A stretch of DNA of 64,000 bases, taken from the NCBI RefSeq assembly GCF_032854445.1, contig NC_088307.1, positions 28,614,484 through 28,678,483 of the forward strand, given 5' to 3'. A model generated the notes under the pieces. That model saw only the letters and a program-made list of their open reading frames with translations, searched no databases and was not told where the DNA came from. This stretch comes from Liolophura sinensis (Eukaryota > Mollusca > Polyplacophora > Chitonida > Chitonidae). Position 1 is the first letter of the stretch; each line of letters starts with the position of its first letter. Of this stretch, positions 10,690 to 24,900 are shown piece by piece. The translations under genes and the position numbers were made by a program.

Positions 10690-11835
10690 AGGTCATTTAC
10701 AGTAAATTCTATACCGACTTTTATCAGAGATGCGCCAGAAATTCCAGGGCCATTTACAGTAAATTCTATACCGACTTTTATCAGTGATTCACCAGAAAAT
10801 CCAGGGCCATTTACAGTAAATTCTATACCGACTTTTATCAGAGATGCGCCAGAAATTCCAGGGTCATTTACAGTAAATTCTATACCGACCTTTATCAGAG
10901 AGGCACCAAAAATTCCAGGGTCATTTACAGTAAATTCTATACTGACCTTTATCAGTGATTCACCAGAAATTCCAGGGCCATTTACAGTAAATTCTATACC
11001 GACTTTTATCAGAGATGCGCCAGAAATTCCAGGGCCATTTACAGTAAATTCTATACCGACCTTTATCAGAGAGGCACCAAAAATTCCAGGGTCATTTACA
11101 GTAAATTCTATACCGACTTTTATCAGAGAGGCACCAGAAATTCCAGGGTCATTTACAGTAAATTCTATACCGACTTTCATCAGAGAGGCACCAGAAATTC
11201 CAGGGCCATTTACAGTAAACTCTATACCGACCTTTATCAGAGAGGCACCAGAAATTCCAGGGCCATTTACAGTAAATTCTATACCGACTTTTATCAGAGA
11301 TGCGCCAGAAATTCCAGGGCCATTTACAGTAAATTCTATACCGACCTTTATCAGAGAGGCACCAAAAATTCCAGGGTCATTTACAGTAAATTCTATACTG
11401 ACCTTTATCAGTGATTCACCAGAAATTCCAGGGCCATTTACAGTAAATTCTATACCGACTTTTATCAGAGATGCGCCAGAAATTCCAGGGCCATTTACAG
11501 TAAATTCTATACCGACCTTTATCAGAGAGGCACCAAAAATTCCAGGGTCATTTACAGTAAATTCTATACCGACTTTCATCAGAGAGGCACCAGAAATTCC
11601 AGGGCCATTTACAGTAAATTCTATACCGACCTTTATCAGAGAGGCACCAAAAATTCCAGGGTCATTTACAGTAAATTCTATACCGACTTTTATCAGAGAG
11701 GCACCAGAAATTCCAGGGTCATTTACAGTAAATTCTATACCGACTTTCATCAGAGAGGCACCAGAAATTCCAGGGTCATTTACAGTAAATTCTATACCAA
11801 CCTTTATCAGATATGCGCCAGAAATTCCAGGCTAC
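10690..11835 (-). repeat. 57-bp minisatellite, about 20 copies, intergenic
   Basis: A highly regular 57-bp array. The minus strand is open for 371 codons as a 19-residue repeat (KVGIEFTVNDPGISGASLI) only because the period is divisible by three. It lies between the ends of two convergent genes, and I see no exon structure or signal supporting translation. Unit variants (GATGCGCC / GAGGCACC / GATTCACC) recur in patterns that suggest unequal exchange. Confidence 0.9.
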
Positions 11836-12300
11836 AGCATTTCTTCCGTTTCAACACAAAACACCAGTGGAATATGGTGCATGTCTCTAATACTGAACAA
11901 AAGTACTAACAATAAACCTGTAAATCTGTCTGAGACGATGCAGAGTACTACTGAGGAGGAGAAACATAAGCAAAGCAATGCGCCAATGGTTAATTGGTCT
12001 CCTATGACTGTAAGTGGCTGTTTCAAGGATGAATCCAGATTTATGAAGAGTCTGACGGGGCACTCTCTGAGGTTTTTTTCTTTTTTTTTTTCCCCTGGTT
12101 TGCCAGAACCCACACCGAGTGTTGTATTACACTGCATCTCACCAAAATCCATTGGAAATCTGATCTTATGCCTAAATCTGATGCCTATATTCAAACTGCT
12201 CTTTCTAATCCCTTTTTCTAAACGAAATCAGTGACAAAATTAAGATGGATCAGAGATAATTACTAATACTCTTCTTCAGACAGACATCATACTTACTGAT
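11836..12300. other. Intergenic segment before the DHX9 3' end
   Basis: No coding support. A T-run (about 12070-12090) and AT-rich DNA precede the DHX9 polyadenylation signal. Confidence 0.5.
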
Positions 12301-12323
12301 TTTACTAATCAGTTCAATAGACT

Positions 12324-12329
12324 TTTATT
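12324..12329 (-). terminator. DHX9: DHX9 polyadenylation signal AATAAA
   Basis: TTTATT on + reads AATAAA on the transcribed strand, about 290 bases past the DHX9 stop. The 3' UTR would then run from 12616 to about 12300. Confidence 0.6.
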
Positions 12330-12616
12330 TTTCTTCACAGTTTCTTTAAGGGAATCCTCACAGATTCCTATAACTTTGACTTTAAAAGGAATTTGTTGAA
12401 TTCCCACATTCCCCCAAAACTTGAGACCTGTGAAGATTGTGTTGATGGTACATGCCCTTAGTCCTCCTGCAGAAGATTTCATCATAGCCAAATACAGCTG
12501 CCCTTCCTATGGGATACCAGTCATTAAGGGGGAAAATCATCAAGGAAGGCAAGTCACCAAGGGAAGACAACTCATCCTGGAGACAAGTGACCAGGTCAAA
12601 AGGATAACCTTCTTCT

Positions 12617-12959
12617 CTACCAGCCACCAGAATATCCTCCTCCTCTTCCTCGAAATCCAGGGCCTCCAAATCCACCCCTCTGACCACCTCGGAATCCACC
12701 ATATCCACTACCCTCTCTTTCCCTCCCGTAGCCACCTCTTCCGCCCCCATAGCCACCTCTTCCGCCCCCGTAGCTACCTCTTCCGCCCCCGTAGCCACCT
12801 CTTCCGCCCCCGTAGCTACCTTTTCCGCCCGCGTAGCCACCTCTACCGCCCCCATATCCGCCACTAAATCGGCCACGGTCACCTCGGAATCCTCCGCGGT
12901 CAAATCCTCTGCGGTGCGAGAAGCGTGGGAATTTACTGGGTCTGTCTCCAAAGGTTGGT
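12617..12959 (-). CDS. DHX9: DHX9 terminal exon: RGG/YGGG tail and stop
   Basis: The acceptor is TTTTGACAG|ACC and the stop TAG lies at 12617-12619. The exon's first base completes the Arg codon begun in the previous exon. It encodes [11 protein letters not shown], then an RGG-box tail with tandem GGYGGGRG-type units made of ~21-bp DNA repeats (about 12720-12860), and ends GGGYSGGW. In human DHX9 this tail binds RNA and carries arginine methylation and nuclear import signals. Confidence 0.95.
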
Positions 12960-15900
12960 CTGTCAAAAGAAAGTGATTCAAATCCTGAATTACATTTACT
13001 TCTCCTCAACATTTTAAACTTTGAGTTTTATGGTAGCAAGGCTACCAAAAAGCTCACATGTAGGAGACACATGAATGCAAAACTTCAGTTCAAGACATAA
13101 AGAGCTGAAATCGTGAATTTGCTAATTTACAGTAATTAATATGCACATGAAAATCCAGCTTGTGTCATGCTTTACATGCATGTAAAACTTCTGTCAATAC
13201 ATGCTGCACTTTTTGAGATACTACCCATTATGTTTAACGCAACCCCTAACATTTTGTTGAACACTGATTCTAGTTGATATTGATCAAGGTAATAAAAACC
13301 AAAACCCATATAAACCTCATGACAAGTTTGTACAGTTAGCACTGCCATGTTATGAAAAATGTCACATCCTCACAGACTGACCAATCACATGACATAAAAC
13401 AAGGGTGAAAGCACATGAGTGAGTGCTTGGGGTTTAATGTCGTACTCAACAATTTTTCAGTCATATGACGACGAAGGAATTCTTAGGGTGCATGTACGTG
13501 TAGTGCGCCTCCTTGTTGCAGGACGGATTTCCACCATTCTTTTATTTAGTGCTGCTTCACTGAGACGACTTACCGAAGGCAAGTAAGCTGCCCCGCCCGA
13601 GCCATTATACTGATACTGGTCAACCAGTCGTTGCACTATCCCCTTCATGCTAAACGCCAAGCGAGGAAGTTACAACTTCCTCTTTTAAAGTCTTAGGTGT
13701 GACTCGATCAAGGATTGATCCTGGATCTAGCTGTCCCAAAGCGGACTGAAAGCACATGGCATAAGGCCAGAAAGGAATCCAGCATGAGTTGGTCTCACAG
13801 CGACTGCACTGGTGAGAGAACCCTGGGTCATTGCATCACAAACTACCTCACGACACATTCACATCGATAGCTTAGAAATTTGCTTCGAATCGATTCCCTA
13901 AAATCATCAGCCTCTTGCATTAATATTCGAGACTATACATCATGGCAGTTCATTCCCACGAGACAGAGGCAAACAAACCACGAGTTGAAAACTAACATGG
14001 CAAAAGAACAGCACTGGAAGATATTCTGAGAACTATGGATGACAATACCAGGGAATTACAGTATTTTAGACAATAGCACAATCTGCTCAGCATGCATAAA
14101 TTATCAATACCAACAAAGCCTAACTTTGGACACACATGTACATGTACAAGGCCGTGACGCAGAGTTTTGTGTTCACCTCCATGTGATTTACACAATATTT
14201 TCACCTCTATACCCATCTTGTGCCAGTTTATCACATCAGCACACATACCTCTTTTCCCTGCTTTCTGCCCGAGCTACATCATAGTCGCCAGCATTGGATT
14301 TGGATAGCGCTTTCATCACGCTCAGAAGGCCTTCCTCCTGTTCTCCAGGGGTTGTCACGCTCTCGGGGTCCTTGGTAGCACGCACCAGGAGTGCCTCCAG
14401 GGCTGGCCTGAGGCCGACGACCTTGGCAGCCACAGTGAACTCCATCGCAAGAGTGATCCTGTCAAATGTGGTTTATTTATCTCTTTATTTGATTGAACAA
14501 GTGACTGATTTCATGTCATATTACACTAAGGTCTTTCATCAAATTACTCCATAATCAAAAATATTTGAATATACTCTTACAACAGAGGGAGAAAATAGGG
14601 AAAAAAAAAACAAAAAAGAAAAAAAAAAACAAGCGAAAATTGCAATAGCTACAACATCCTCAGTATAAAACTTCATGTCATCTTGTACCAAAGCCCTTCA
14701 TCAATCGACTCCATACTCAAAAATATTCAAATGTACACTTATAAGACTGGTCTGCCAGCAACTTGTGGATGGTCGTGTGTTTTCCCCGGACTGTGCCCGG
14801 TTTCTTCCCACCATAATGCTGGTCGCTGTCGTGTGGCGGAAATATTCTTGAGTATGGCGTAAAACACCAATCAAATAAATAAATAAATAGCTTATAAGAA
14901 TAAATAAGGAAAATAAAAACAGGCAAAAATTGCAATAGTTACAACTGCCTCAGTATAGGACTTTATGTCATCTTGTGCCAAGGCCCCTCACTAAATAACT
15001 GCCCCATCTTAAAAAGATATCCAGACTAAATGACAGGCTGTAAAAACTTTTTGAAAGGATGACTGACTTACAGAGCAATTATATACAAGCCAAGAAAAGA
15101 GAAAAAAAAAATGCTAAAAACAAGAGAAAAAGAGATGTTTTTATTTTGAGGTCCTATTTCCTGTGTTGAAGTGGTCACATACCATTTGTCGAGTATAACT
15201 TGTCCCTCTTCCCACGTGACAGAGCGTGACCCGAACAGTAGGAGCTGTAGGGGAGTGACCATGGTCATCTGTTTGCATGACACAGCATGTGTGCGGATCT
15301 GTGAGGCGGGGAGTGAATTAATACTCATAAATATTCGTTTTTTACATACTACAGGGCACAACTGTCTTATAGCTCTGTCTTAAATACCACACTAACAGAT
15401 GTCTCAGTTTCAAAATGCATTATTAAATCGAGTCTCAAATTGAAATTTAGATAAAATCGCTTTTGTTTCTGTCACTTATTGAAGCAGTTTTTTAAATTTG
15501 TACTGAAGTCTTTTGTACTGAAGTCTTTTGTACTGAAGTCTTTGGTAGAAGTCTCTTGTACTAAAGTCTTTGGCAGTGAAGTCTTTAACTAAGTCTTTTA
15601 GTTTTATTACACAAGGCTCTGTTTCAACTCAATAGCATTTTTAGAGCCAAATAAAATTTAGAATAGATTATTTTCGGAGCTGAATGTTATATTTCTCCAG
15701 TAGAGCATCATCTTACCTTCCCAACAAACCTGAACAAATCCTTTCTAAGATCGACAGATCTCTTCCTAATCAGGCAAATTGTACAACTTAGTCATGTGTG
15801 AAACTTTTGGTAATTTACCTGCAGACAAGTGGACTCACCTTTTCCCCGAAGATGAAGAATGGTGATGGGAAGAAGATCTCCTGGTTTGAGCAGTTGACAG

Positions 15901-18900
15901 AGGATTTGTGAACAAGTCCAGACTTGCTTTCTGTGGTCAGAACCTTACGCTTTTCCTGGTGGTAGCAGACATTTGGGTACAGGCCCAGCGAGAGCAGTGT
16001 GATTACCTGACAAACAGATGTTCATCAAAAAGTCAACAACTGATAACGGACAAACTTTTGTGGGTAAGCTACTCTTCCTGGTAGCAGACATTTGAGTACA
16101 GGCCCAGCGAGAGCAGTGTGATTACCTGACAAACAGGTGTTCACCAAAAAGTCAACAACTGATAACAGACAAACTTTTGTGGGTAAGCTACTCTTCCTGG
16201 TAGCAGACATTTGGGTACAGGCCCAGCAAGAGCAGTGTGATTACCTGACAAACAGATGTTCACCAAAAAGTCAACAACTGATAACGGACAAACTTTTGTG
16301 GGTAAGCTACTCTTCCTGGTGGTAGCAGACATTTGAGTACAGGCCCAGTGAGAGCAGTGCGATTACCTGACAAACAGATGTTCACCAAAAAGTCAACAAC
16401 TGATAACGGACAAACTTTTGTGGGTAAGCTACTCTTCCTGGTAGCAGACATTTGGGTACAGGCCCAATGAGAGCAGTGTGATTACCTGACAAACAGATGT
16501 TCACCAAAAAGACAACAACTGATAACGGACAAACTTTTGTGGGTAAGCTACTCTTCCTGGTGGTAGCAGACATTTGGGTACAGGCCCAGCGAGAGCAGTG
16601 TGATTACCTGACAAACAGATGTTCACCAAAAAGTCAACAACTGATAACGGACAAACTTTTGTGGGTAAGCTACTCTTCCTGGTAGCAGACATTTGGGTAC
16701 AGGCCCAATGAGAGCAGTGTGATTACCTGACAAACAGATGTTCACCAAAAAGACAACAACTGATAACGGACAAACTTTTGTGGGTAAGCTACTCTTCCTG
16801 GTGGTAGCAGACATTTGGGTACAGGCCCAGCGAGAGCAGTGTGATTACCTGACAAACAGGTGTTCACCAAAAAGTCAACAACTGACAACGGACAAACTTT
16901 TGTGCGTAAGCTACTCTTCCTGGTGGTAGCAGACATTTGAGTACAGGCCCAGCGAGAGCAGTGTGATTACCTGACAAACAGATGTTCACCAAAAAGTCAA
17001 CAACTGATAACGGACAAACTTTTGTGGGTAAGCTGCTCTTCCTGGTGGTAGCAGACATTTGAGTACAGGCCCAGCGAGAGCAGTGTGATTACCTGACAGA
17101 CAGATGTTCACCAAAAAGTCAACAACTGATAACGGACAAACTTTTGTGGGTAAGCTACCCTTCCTGATGGTAGCAGACATTTGGGTACAGGCCCAGCGAG
17201 AGCAGTATGATTACCTGACAAACAGATGTTCACCAAAAAGTCAACAACTGATAACGGACAAACTTTTGTGGGTAAGCTACTCTTCCTGGTGGTAGCAGAC
17301 ATTTGAGTACAGGCCCAGCCAGAGCAGTGTGATTACCTGACAGACAGATGTTCACCAAAAAGTCAACAACTGATAACGGACAAACTTTTGTGGGTAAGCT
17401 ACTCTTCCTGGTGGTAGCAGACATTTGGGTTCCAGCCCAGCGAGAGCAGTGTGATTACCTGACAAACAGATGTTCACCAAAAAGTCAACAACTGATAACG
17501 GACAAACTTTTGTGGGTAAGCTACTCTTCCTGGTAGCAGACATTTGGGTACAGGCCCAGCGAGAGCAGTGTGATTACCTGACAGACAGATGTTCATCAAA
17601 AAGTCAACAACTGATAACGGACAAACTTTTGTGGGTAAGCTACTCTTCCTGGTGGTAGCAGACATTTGAGTACAGGCCCAGCGAGAGCAGTGTGATTACC
17701 TGACAGACAGATGTTCATCAAAAAGTCAACAACTGATAACGGACAAACTTTTGTGGGTAAGCTACTCTTCCTGGTGGTAGCAGACATTTGAGTACAGGCC
17801 CAGCCAGAGCAGCGTGATTACCTGACAGACAGATGTTCACCAAAAAGTCAACAACTGATAACGGACAAACTTTTGTGGGTAAGCTACCCTTCCTGGTGGT
17901 AGCAGACATTTGAGTACAGGCCCAGCCAGAGCAGTGTGATTACCTGACAAACAGATGTTCACCAAAAAGTCAACAACTGATAACGGACAAACTTTTGTGG
18001 GTAAGCTACTCTTCCTGGTGGTAGCAGACATTTGAGTACAGGCCCAGCCAGAGCAGTGTGATTACCTGACAGACAGATGTTCACCAAAAAGTCAACAACT
18101 GATAACGGACAAACTTTTGTGGGTAAGCTACTCTTCCTGGTGGTAGCAGACATTTGAGTACAGGCCCAGCGAGAGCAGTGTGATTACCTGACAGACAGAT
18201 GTTCACCAAAAAGTCAACAACTGATAACGGACAAACTTTTGTGGGTAAGCTACTCTTCCTGGTGGTAGCAGACATTTGAGTACAGGCCCAGCCAGAGCAG
18301 TGTGATTACCTGACAGACAGATGTTCACCAAAAAGTCAACAACTGATAACGGACAAACTTTTGTGGGTAAGCTGCTCTTCCTGGTGGTAGCAGACATTTG
18401 AGTACAGGCCCAGCCAGAGCAGTGTGATTACCTGACAAACAGATGTTCACCAAAAAGTCAACAACTGATAACGGACAAACTTTTGTGGGTAAGCTACTCT
18501 TCCTGGTGGTAGCAGACATTTGGGTACAGGCCCAGTGAGAGCAGTGTGATTACCTGACAAACAGATGTTCATAAAAAAGTCAACAACTGATAACGGACAA
18601 ACTTTTGTGGGTAAGCTACCCTTCCTGGTGGTAGCAGACATTTGAGTACAGGCCCAGCGAGAGCAGTGTGATTACCTGACAAACAGATGTTCACCAAAAA
18701 GTCAACAACTGATAACGGACAAACTTTTGTGGGTAAGCTACTCTTCCTGGTGGTAGCAGACATTTGAGTACAGGCCCAGCCAGAGCAGTGTGATTACCTG
18801 ACAGACAGATGTTCACCAAAAAGTCAACAACTGATAACGGACAAACTTTTGTGGGTAAGCTACTCTTCCTGGTGGTAGCAGACATTTGGGTACAGGCCCA

Positions 18901-21900
18901 GCGAGAGCAGTGTGATTACCTGACAGACAGATGTTCACCAAAAAGTCAACAACTGATAACGGACAAACTTTTGTGGGTAAGCTACTCTTCCTGGTGGTAG
19001 CAGACATTTGGGTACAGGCCCAGCGAGAGCAGTGTGATTACCTGACAGACAGATGTTCACCAAAAAGTCAACAACTGATAACGGACAAACTTTTGTGGGT
19101 AAGCTACTCTTCCTGGTGGTAACAGACATTTGAGTACAGGCCCAGCGAGAGCAGTGTGATTACCTGACAGACAGATGTTCACCAAAAAGTCAACAACTGA
19201 TAGCGGACAAACTTTTGTGGGTAAGCTACCCTTCCTGGTGGTAGCAGACATTTGAGTACAGGCCCACCGAGAGCAGTGTGATTACCTGACAGACAGATGT
19301 TCACCAAAAAGTCAACAACTGATAACGGACAAACTTCTGTGGGTAAGCTACTCTTCCTGGTGGTAGCAGACATTTGGGTACAGGCCCAGCGAGAGCAGTG
19401 TGATTACCTGACAGACAGATGTTCATAAAAAAGTCAACAACTGATAACGGACAAACTTTTGTGGGTAAGCTACTCTTCCTGGTGGTAGCAGACATTTGAG
19501 TACAGGCCCAGCGAGAGCAGTGTGATTACCTGACAGACAGATGTTCACCAAAAAGTCAACAACTGATAACGGACAAACTTTTGTGGGTAAGCTACTCTTC
19601 CTGGTAGCAGACATTTGGGTACAGGCCCAGCAAGAGCAGTGTGATTACCTGACAAACAGATGTTCACCAAAAAGTCAACAACTGATAACGGACAAACTTT
19701 TGTGGGTAAGCTGCTCTTCCTGGTAGCAGACATTTGGGTACAGGCCCAGCCAGAGCAGTGTGATTACCTGACAGACAGATGTTCACCAAAAAGTCAACAA
19801 CTGATAACGGACAAACTTTTGTGGGTAAGCTACTCTTCCTGGTGGTAGCAGACATTTGGGTACAGGCCCAGCGAGAGCAGTGTGATTACCTGACAGACAG
19901 ATGTTCACCAAAAAATCAACAACTGATAACGGACAAACTTTTGTATGTAAGCTACAAGAGTATTTTTCCTGGTGGCATCAGATGATTAGGAGCAGGCCCT
20001 GTGGAAGTGGTGTGACTACCAGACAGAGAGACAAACAGACAGACAGACAGACATTTTTAGGAATATGGTCAGATACTGTGTTTGCACTAACTACATGAAG
20101 GACTTACCACATCCAGTTTTGTGTCAGGACCGCTAAAACTGAGCACATCGGGCGTGAAGCATTCCTCAGGGAACCCCTCGTTCACAAGAATGTCCCTCAA
20201 TTGGTACTGGAAGAGAGAGAGAAAGAATGATTTCAGCTTTAAAGGGGAACGTTATCACAATGTCAGAAACTATAACAAAAACACAAAAATCACACACACA
20301 CACACACACACACAGCTGGGCCATAAAATTACAACAATTTAGCTTCACTGGCACTATTATCCCAGAATAAGTTAAACAATGTAAACCAATAACTACAGAC
20401 ACCAGATGTGCTCACAGTTACCTTAGCCTCACAGGTCATCCTCAGTGTGGGTAGGAACAGAGACACTATCAACATATAACACAAAAGATAGCCACACTAA
20501 CCTGGTGTACCACATACAGTGGACAACAGATGTGCTCACAGTTATCTTAGCCTCACAGGTCATCCTCAGTGTGGGTAGGGACAGAGACACTATCAACATA
20601 TAACACAACAGATAGCCACACTAACCTGGTGTACCACACACAGTGGACACCAGATGTGCTCACAGTTATCTTAGCCTCACAGGTCATCCTCAGTGTGGGA
20701 AGGGACAGACAGTATCAACATATAACACAACAGATAGCCACACTAACCTGGTGTGCCACACATGGTGGACACCAGATGTGCTCACAGTTATCTAAGCCTC
20801 ACAGGTCATCCTCAGTGTGGGTAGGGACAGACAGTATCAACATATAACACAACAGATAGCCACACTAACCTGGTGTGCCACACACAGTGGACAACAGATG
20901 TGCTCACAGTTATCTTAGCCTCACAGGTCATCCTCAGTGTGGGTAGGGACAGAGACACTATCAACATATAACACAAAAGATAGCCACACTAACCTGGTGT
21001 ACCACACACAGTGGACACCAGATGTGCTCACAGTTATCTTAGCCTCACAGGTCATCCTCAGTGTGGGTAGGGACAGACAGTATCAACATATAACACAACA
21101 GATAGCCACACTAACCTGGTGTACCACACACAGTGGACACCAGATGTGCTCACAGTTATCTTAGCCTCACAGGTCATCCTCAGTGTGGGTAGGGACAGAG
21201 ACACTATCAACATATAACACAAAAGATAGCCACACTAACCTGGTGTACCACACACAGTGGACACCAGATGTGCTCACAGTTATCTTAGCCTCACAGGTCA
21301 TCATCAGTGTGGGTAGGAACAGAGACACTATCAACATATAACACAACAGATAGCCACACTAACCTGGTGTACCACACACAGTGGACACCAGATGTGCTCA
21401 CAGTTATCTTAGCCTCACAGGTCATCCTCAGTGTGGGTAGGGACAGAGACACTATCAACATATAACACAAAAGATAGCCACACTAACCTGGTGTACCACA
21501 CACAGTGGACACCAGATGTGCTCACAGTTATCTTAGCCTCACAGGTCATCCTCAGTGTGGGTAGGGACAGACAGTATCAACATATAACACAACAGATAGC
21601 CACACTAACCTTGTGTACCACACACAGTGGACACCAGATGTGCTCACAGTTACCTTAGCCTCACAGGTCATCCTCAGTGTGGGTAGGGACAGAGACACTA
21701 TCAACATATAACACAAAAGACAGCCACACTAACCTGGTGTACCACATACAGTGGACACCAGATGTGCTCACAGTTACCTTAGCCTCACAGGTCATCCTCA
21801 TTGTGGATAGAGACAGAGACACTATCAACATATAACACAAAAGATAGCCACACTAACCTGGTGTACCACACACAGTGGACACCAGATGTGCTCACAGTTA

Positions 21901-24900
21901 CCTTAGCCTCACAGGTCATCCTCAGTGTGGGTAGGGACAGAGACTTGTGGTCACAGAAACTCATCTCAGCATCTTCTCCGTTGGCTCTGTCAGATGAAAC
22001 ATGGGTCAAGGTAAGAATATCTCATCAGCAATACTTAACACATTGTACGTGGATGTCCTGTAATATTTCATCATTTAGTATGTTTGTAAGATGTACTAGT
22101 ATGTTAAAGCATATTGTGACAGTAAAATTCTGTGTAAAAAACTAAATCCAACTTTACCATTCTGTATGTGTAGTTCTGAATTTGGATAACCCAACCAATG
22201 CAGGAGTGAGCGAGTGAGTGAAAGTTTTAACATAGCTTTCCCCAACCAATGTACATGTAGTTGTCTCTAAAATCAAATTGAACTAGAATTCGGATTTCTG
22301 ATATATCCCTCCCCTCGCCTCCAGTCTCCCAACATTTCCAAAAATTAAAAAAAGGAAAGTAAGAAAACCTTCAAATAAACAACAGGATTTCAGGAAGCTT
22401 TGTTTGGCTTCATACAGATTATGAAAATAAGTACCTGACTGCCATTCAGTTTAAGCATGCACAAGTTCAGTTGATAGGCAAGATAACTTTCATCAAAATC
22501 AGGCCAGTAGTTTGGGAGGATATACATGGATAAAATAAGAATAAACGGAAAACATGCAGTTATCTGGTGCAGTTGTCCTAAATGATCGTAATTTTGAAAC
22601 CTTTGTTTACCTCTACAAACACACATTTTGCAGCAAAGTTTTAAGGCCAAATGCCTCTATGTTGACGCTGTCTTTACCTGGCTTCCTCCCACAGCTGAAA
22701 GGCATTGAGCAGTGCCACGTGGTCACTATGACGCGTCCCTGCCAGGTTCTTGTGCACCCAGGAGAGCCGGCGTCTGTCCGCCGGAGTGATGAAAGGCTCG
22801 GGGAAGGTGGTGCTGGCTGCGATGGTACACATGGCGTCACCCACACTGATAACACAAAGATAAGGTCAGTCAGGGTTAAGGGGTACAGGTCCTTTATACA
22901 ACCATCACTGTGTCCCCACAAAATACAAGCGCACATATGTATGTATCTGTAATAAGATTGCTGTTTAACACTACATTCAAGAATTTATACCACATGGCAG
23001 TCAATCTGAAAAGGCAGTGCTCTGTGTTAAATCACTGGCCTTAAACATGTTACTGACAAATTTTCCCAAGTGTGATGTGCACACCTGCAAGTGATATCTG
23101 TGGAAGACCCAAGACTGGTGGAACTAAGATAAAAAAAAAAAAACCCTCCACGATCACTGATGATTTCTTGTTGTCACCAAGACACTACAAATGTGCACAC
23201 CTGCAAGTGATATTTGTGGAAGACCCAAGTTTGGTGGAACTAAAACCAAAAAAAAACCCCTCTACCATCACTGATGATTTCTTGTTGTCATCAAAACCCT
23301 ACACAATGTGCAAACCTGCAAGTGATATTTGTGGATAGATGCAAGATTGGTGGAGCTAAGACCACAACAACCCCTCCAGGATCACCGATGATTTCTTGTT
23401 TTCACCAAGACCCTACAGACAGTGAGAACAAGGGATCTATGGTTGAACCCACACCTTGAGCACCTGGTAGTCAGAAGGAACGTACCTTACTCTCCAAGCT
23501 ATACATGTCCCTTGTGCACCTGGTGGTCAGAAGGAACCTACCTCACTCACTAAGCTACACATGTCCCTTGTGCACCTGGTGGTCAGAAGGAACCTACCTT
23601 ACTCAATAAGCTACACATGTCCCTTGTGCACCTGGTGGTCAGAAGGAACCTACCTTACTCTCTAAGCTATACATGTCCCTTGTGCACCTGGTGGTCAGAA
23701 GGAACCTACCTTACTCACTAAGCTACACATGTCCCTTGTGCACCTGGTGGTCAGAAGGAACCTACCTCACTCACTAAGCTATACATGTCCCTTGTGCACC
23801 TGGTGGTCAGAAGGAACGTACCTTACTCTCTAAGCTATACATGTCCCTTGTGCACCTGGTGGTCAGAAGGAACCTACCTCACTCACTAAGCTACACATGT
23901 CCCTTGTGCACCTGGTGGTCAGAAGGAACCTACCTCACTCACTCAGCTATACACGTCCCTTGTGCACCTGGTGGTCAGAAGGAACGTACCTCACTCACCA
24001 AGCTATACACGTCCCTTGTGCACCTGGTTGTCAGAAGGAACGTACCTTACTCACTAAGCTACACACGTCCCTTGTGTACCTGGTGGTCAGAAGGAATGTA
24101 CCTTACTCACTAAGCTACACATGTCCCTTGTGCACCTGGTGGTCAGAAGGAACCTACCTCACTCACTAAGCTACACATGTCCCTTGTGCACCTGGTTGTC
24201 AGAAGGAACCTACCTCACTCACTAAGCTACACATGTCCCTTGTGCACCTGGTAGTCAGAAGGAACCTACCTCACTCACTAAGCTACACATGTCCCTTGTG
24301 CACCTGGTTGTCAGAAGGAACCTACCTCACTCACTAAGCTACACATGTCTCTTGTGCACCTGGTGGTCAGAAGAAACGTACCTTACTCACTAAGCTACAC
24401 ACGTCCCTTGTGCACCTGGTGGTCAGAAGGAACCTACCTCACTCACCAAGCTATACACGTCCCTTGTGCACCTGGTGGTCAGAAGGAACCTACCTCACTC
24501 ACTTAGCTACACACGTCCCTTGTGCACCTGGTGGTCAGAGGGAACGAACCTCACTCACTAAGCTATACACGTCCCTTGTGCACCTGGTGGTCAGAGGGAA
24601 CGTACCTTACTCACTAAGCTATACACGTCCCTTGTGCACCTGGTTGTCAGAAGGAACCTACCTCACTCACTAAGCTATACACGTCCCTTGTGCACCTGGT
24701 GGTCAGAGGGAACGTACCTTACTCTCTAAGCTATACACGTCCCTTGTGCACCTGGTGGTCAGAAGGAACGTACCTTACTCTCTAAGCTACACATGTCCCT
24801 TGTGTACCTGGTTGTCAGAAGGAACCTACCTCACTCACTAAGCTATACACGTCCCTTGTGCACCTGGTGGTCAGAGGGAACGTACCTTACTCTCTAAGCT

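Noticed and set aside
12382-12981. 199-codon minus ORF overlapping the RGG exon
   Set aside because: A different frame of the Gly/Arg-rich coding repeat; the RGG frame matches DHX9 and joins in phase.
15960-19990. CRISPR-like appearance of regular repeats
   Set aside because: No unique spacers; the whole unit repeats, in a eukaryotic intron. The same applies to the other arrays.
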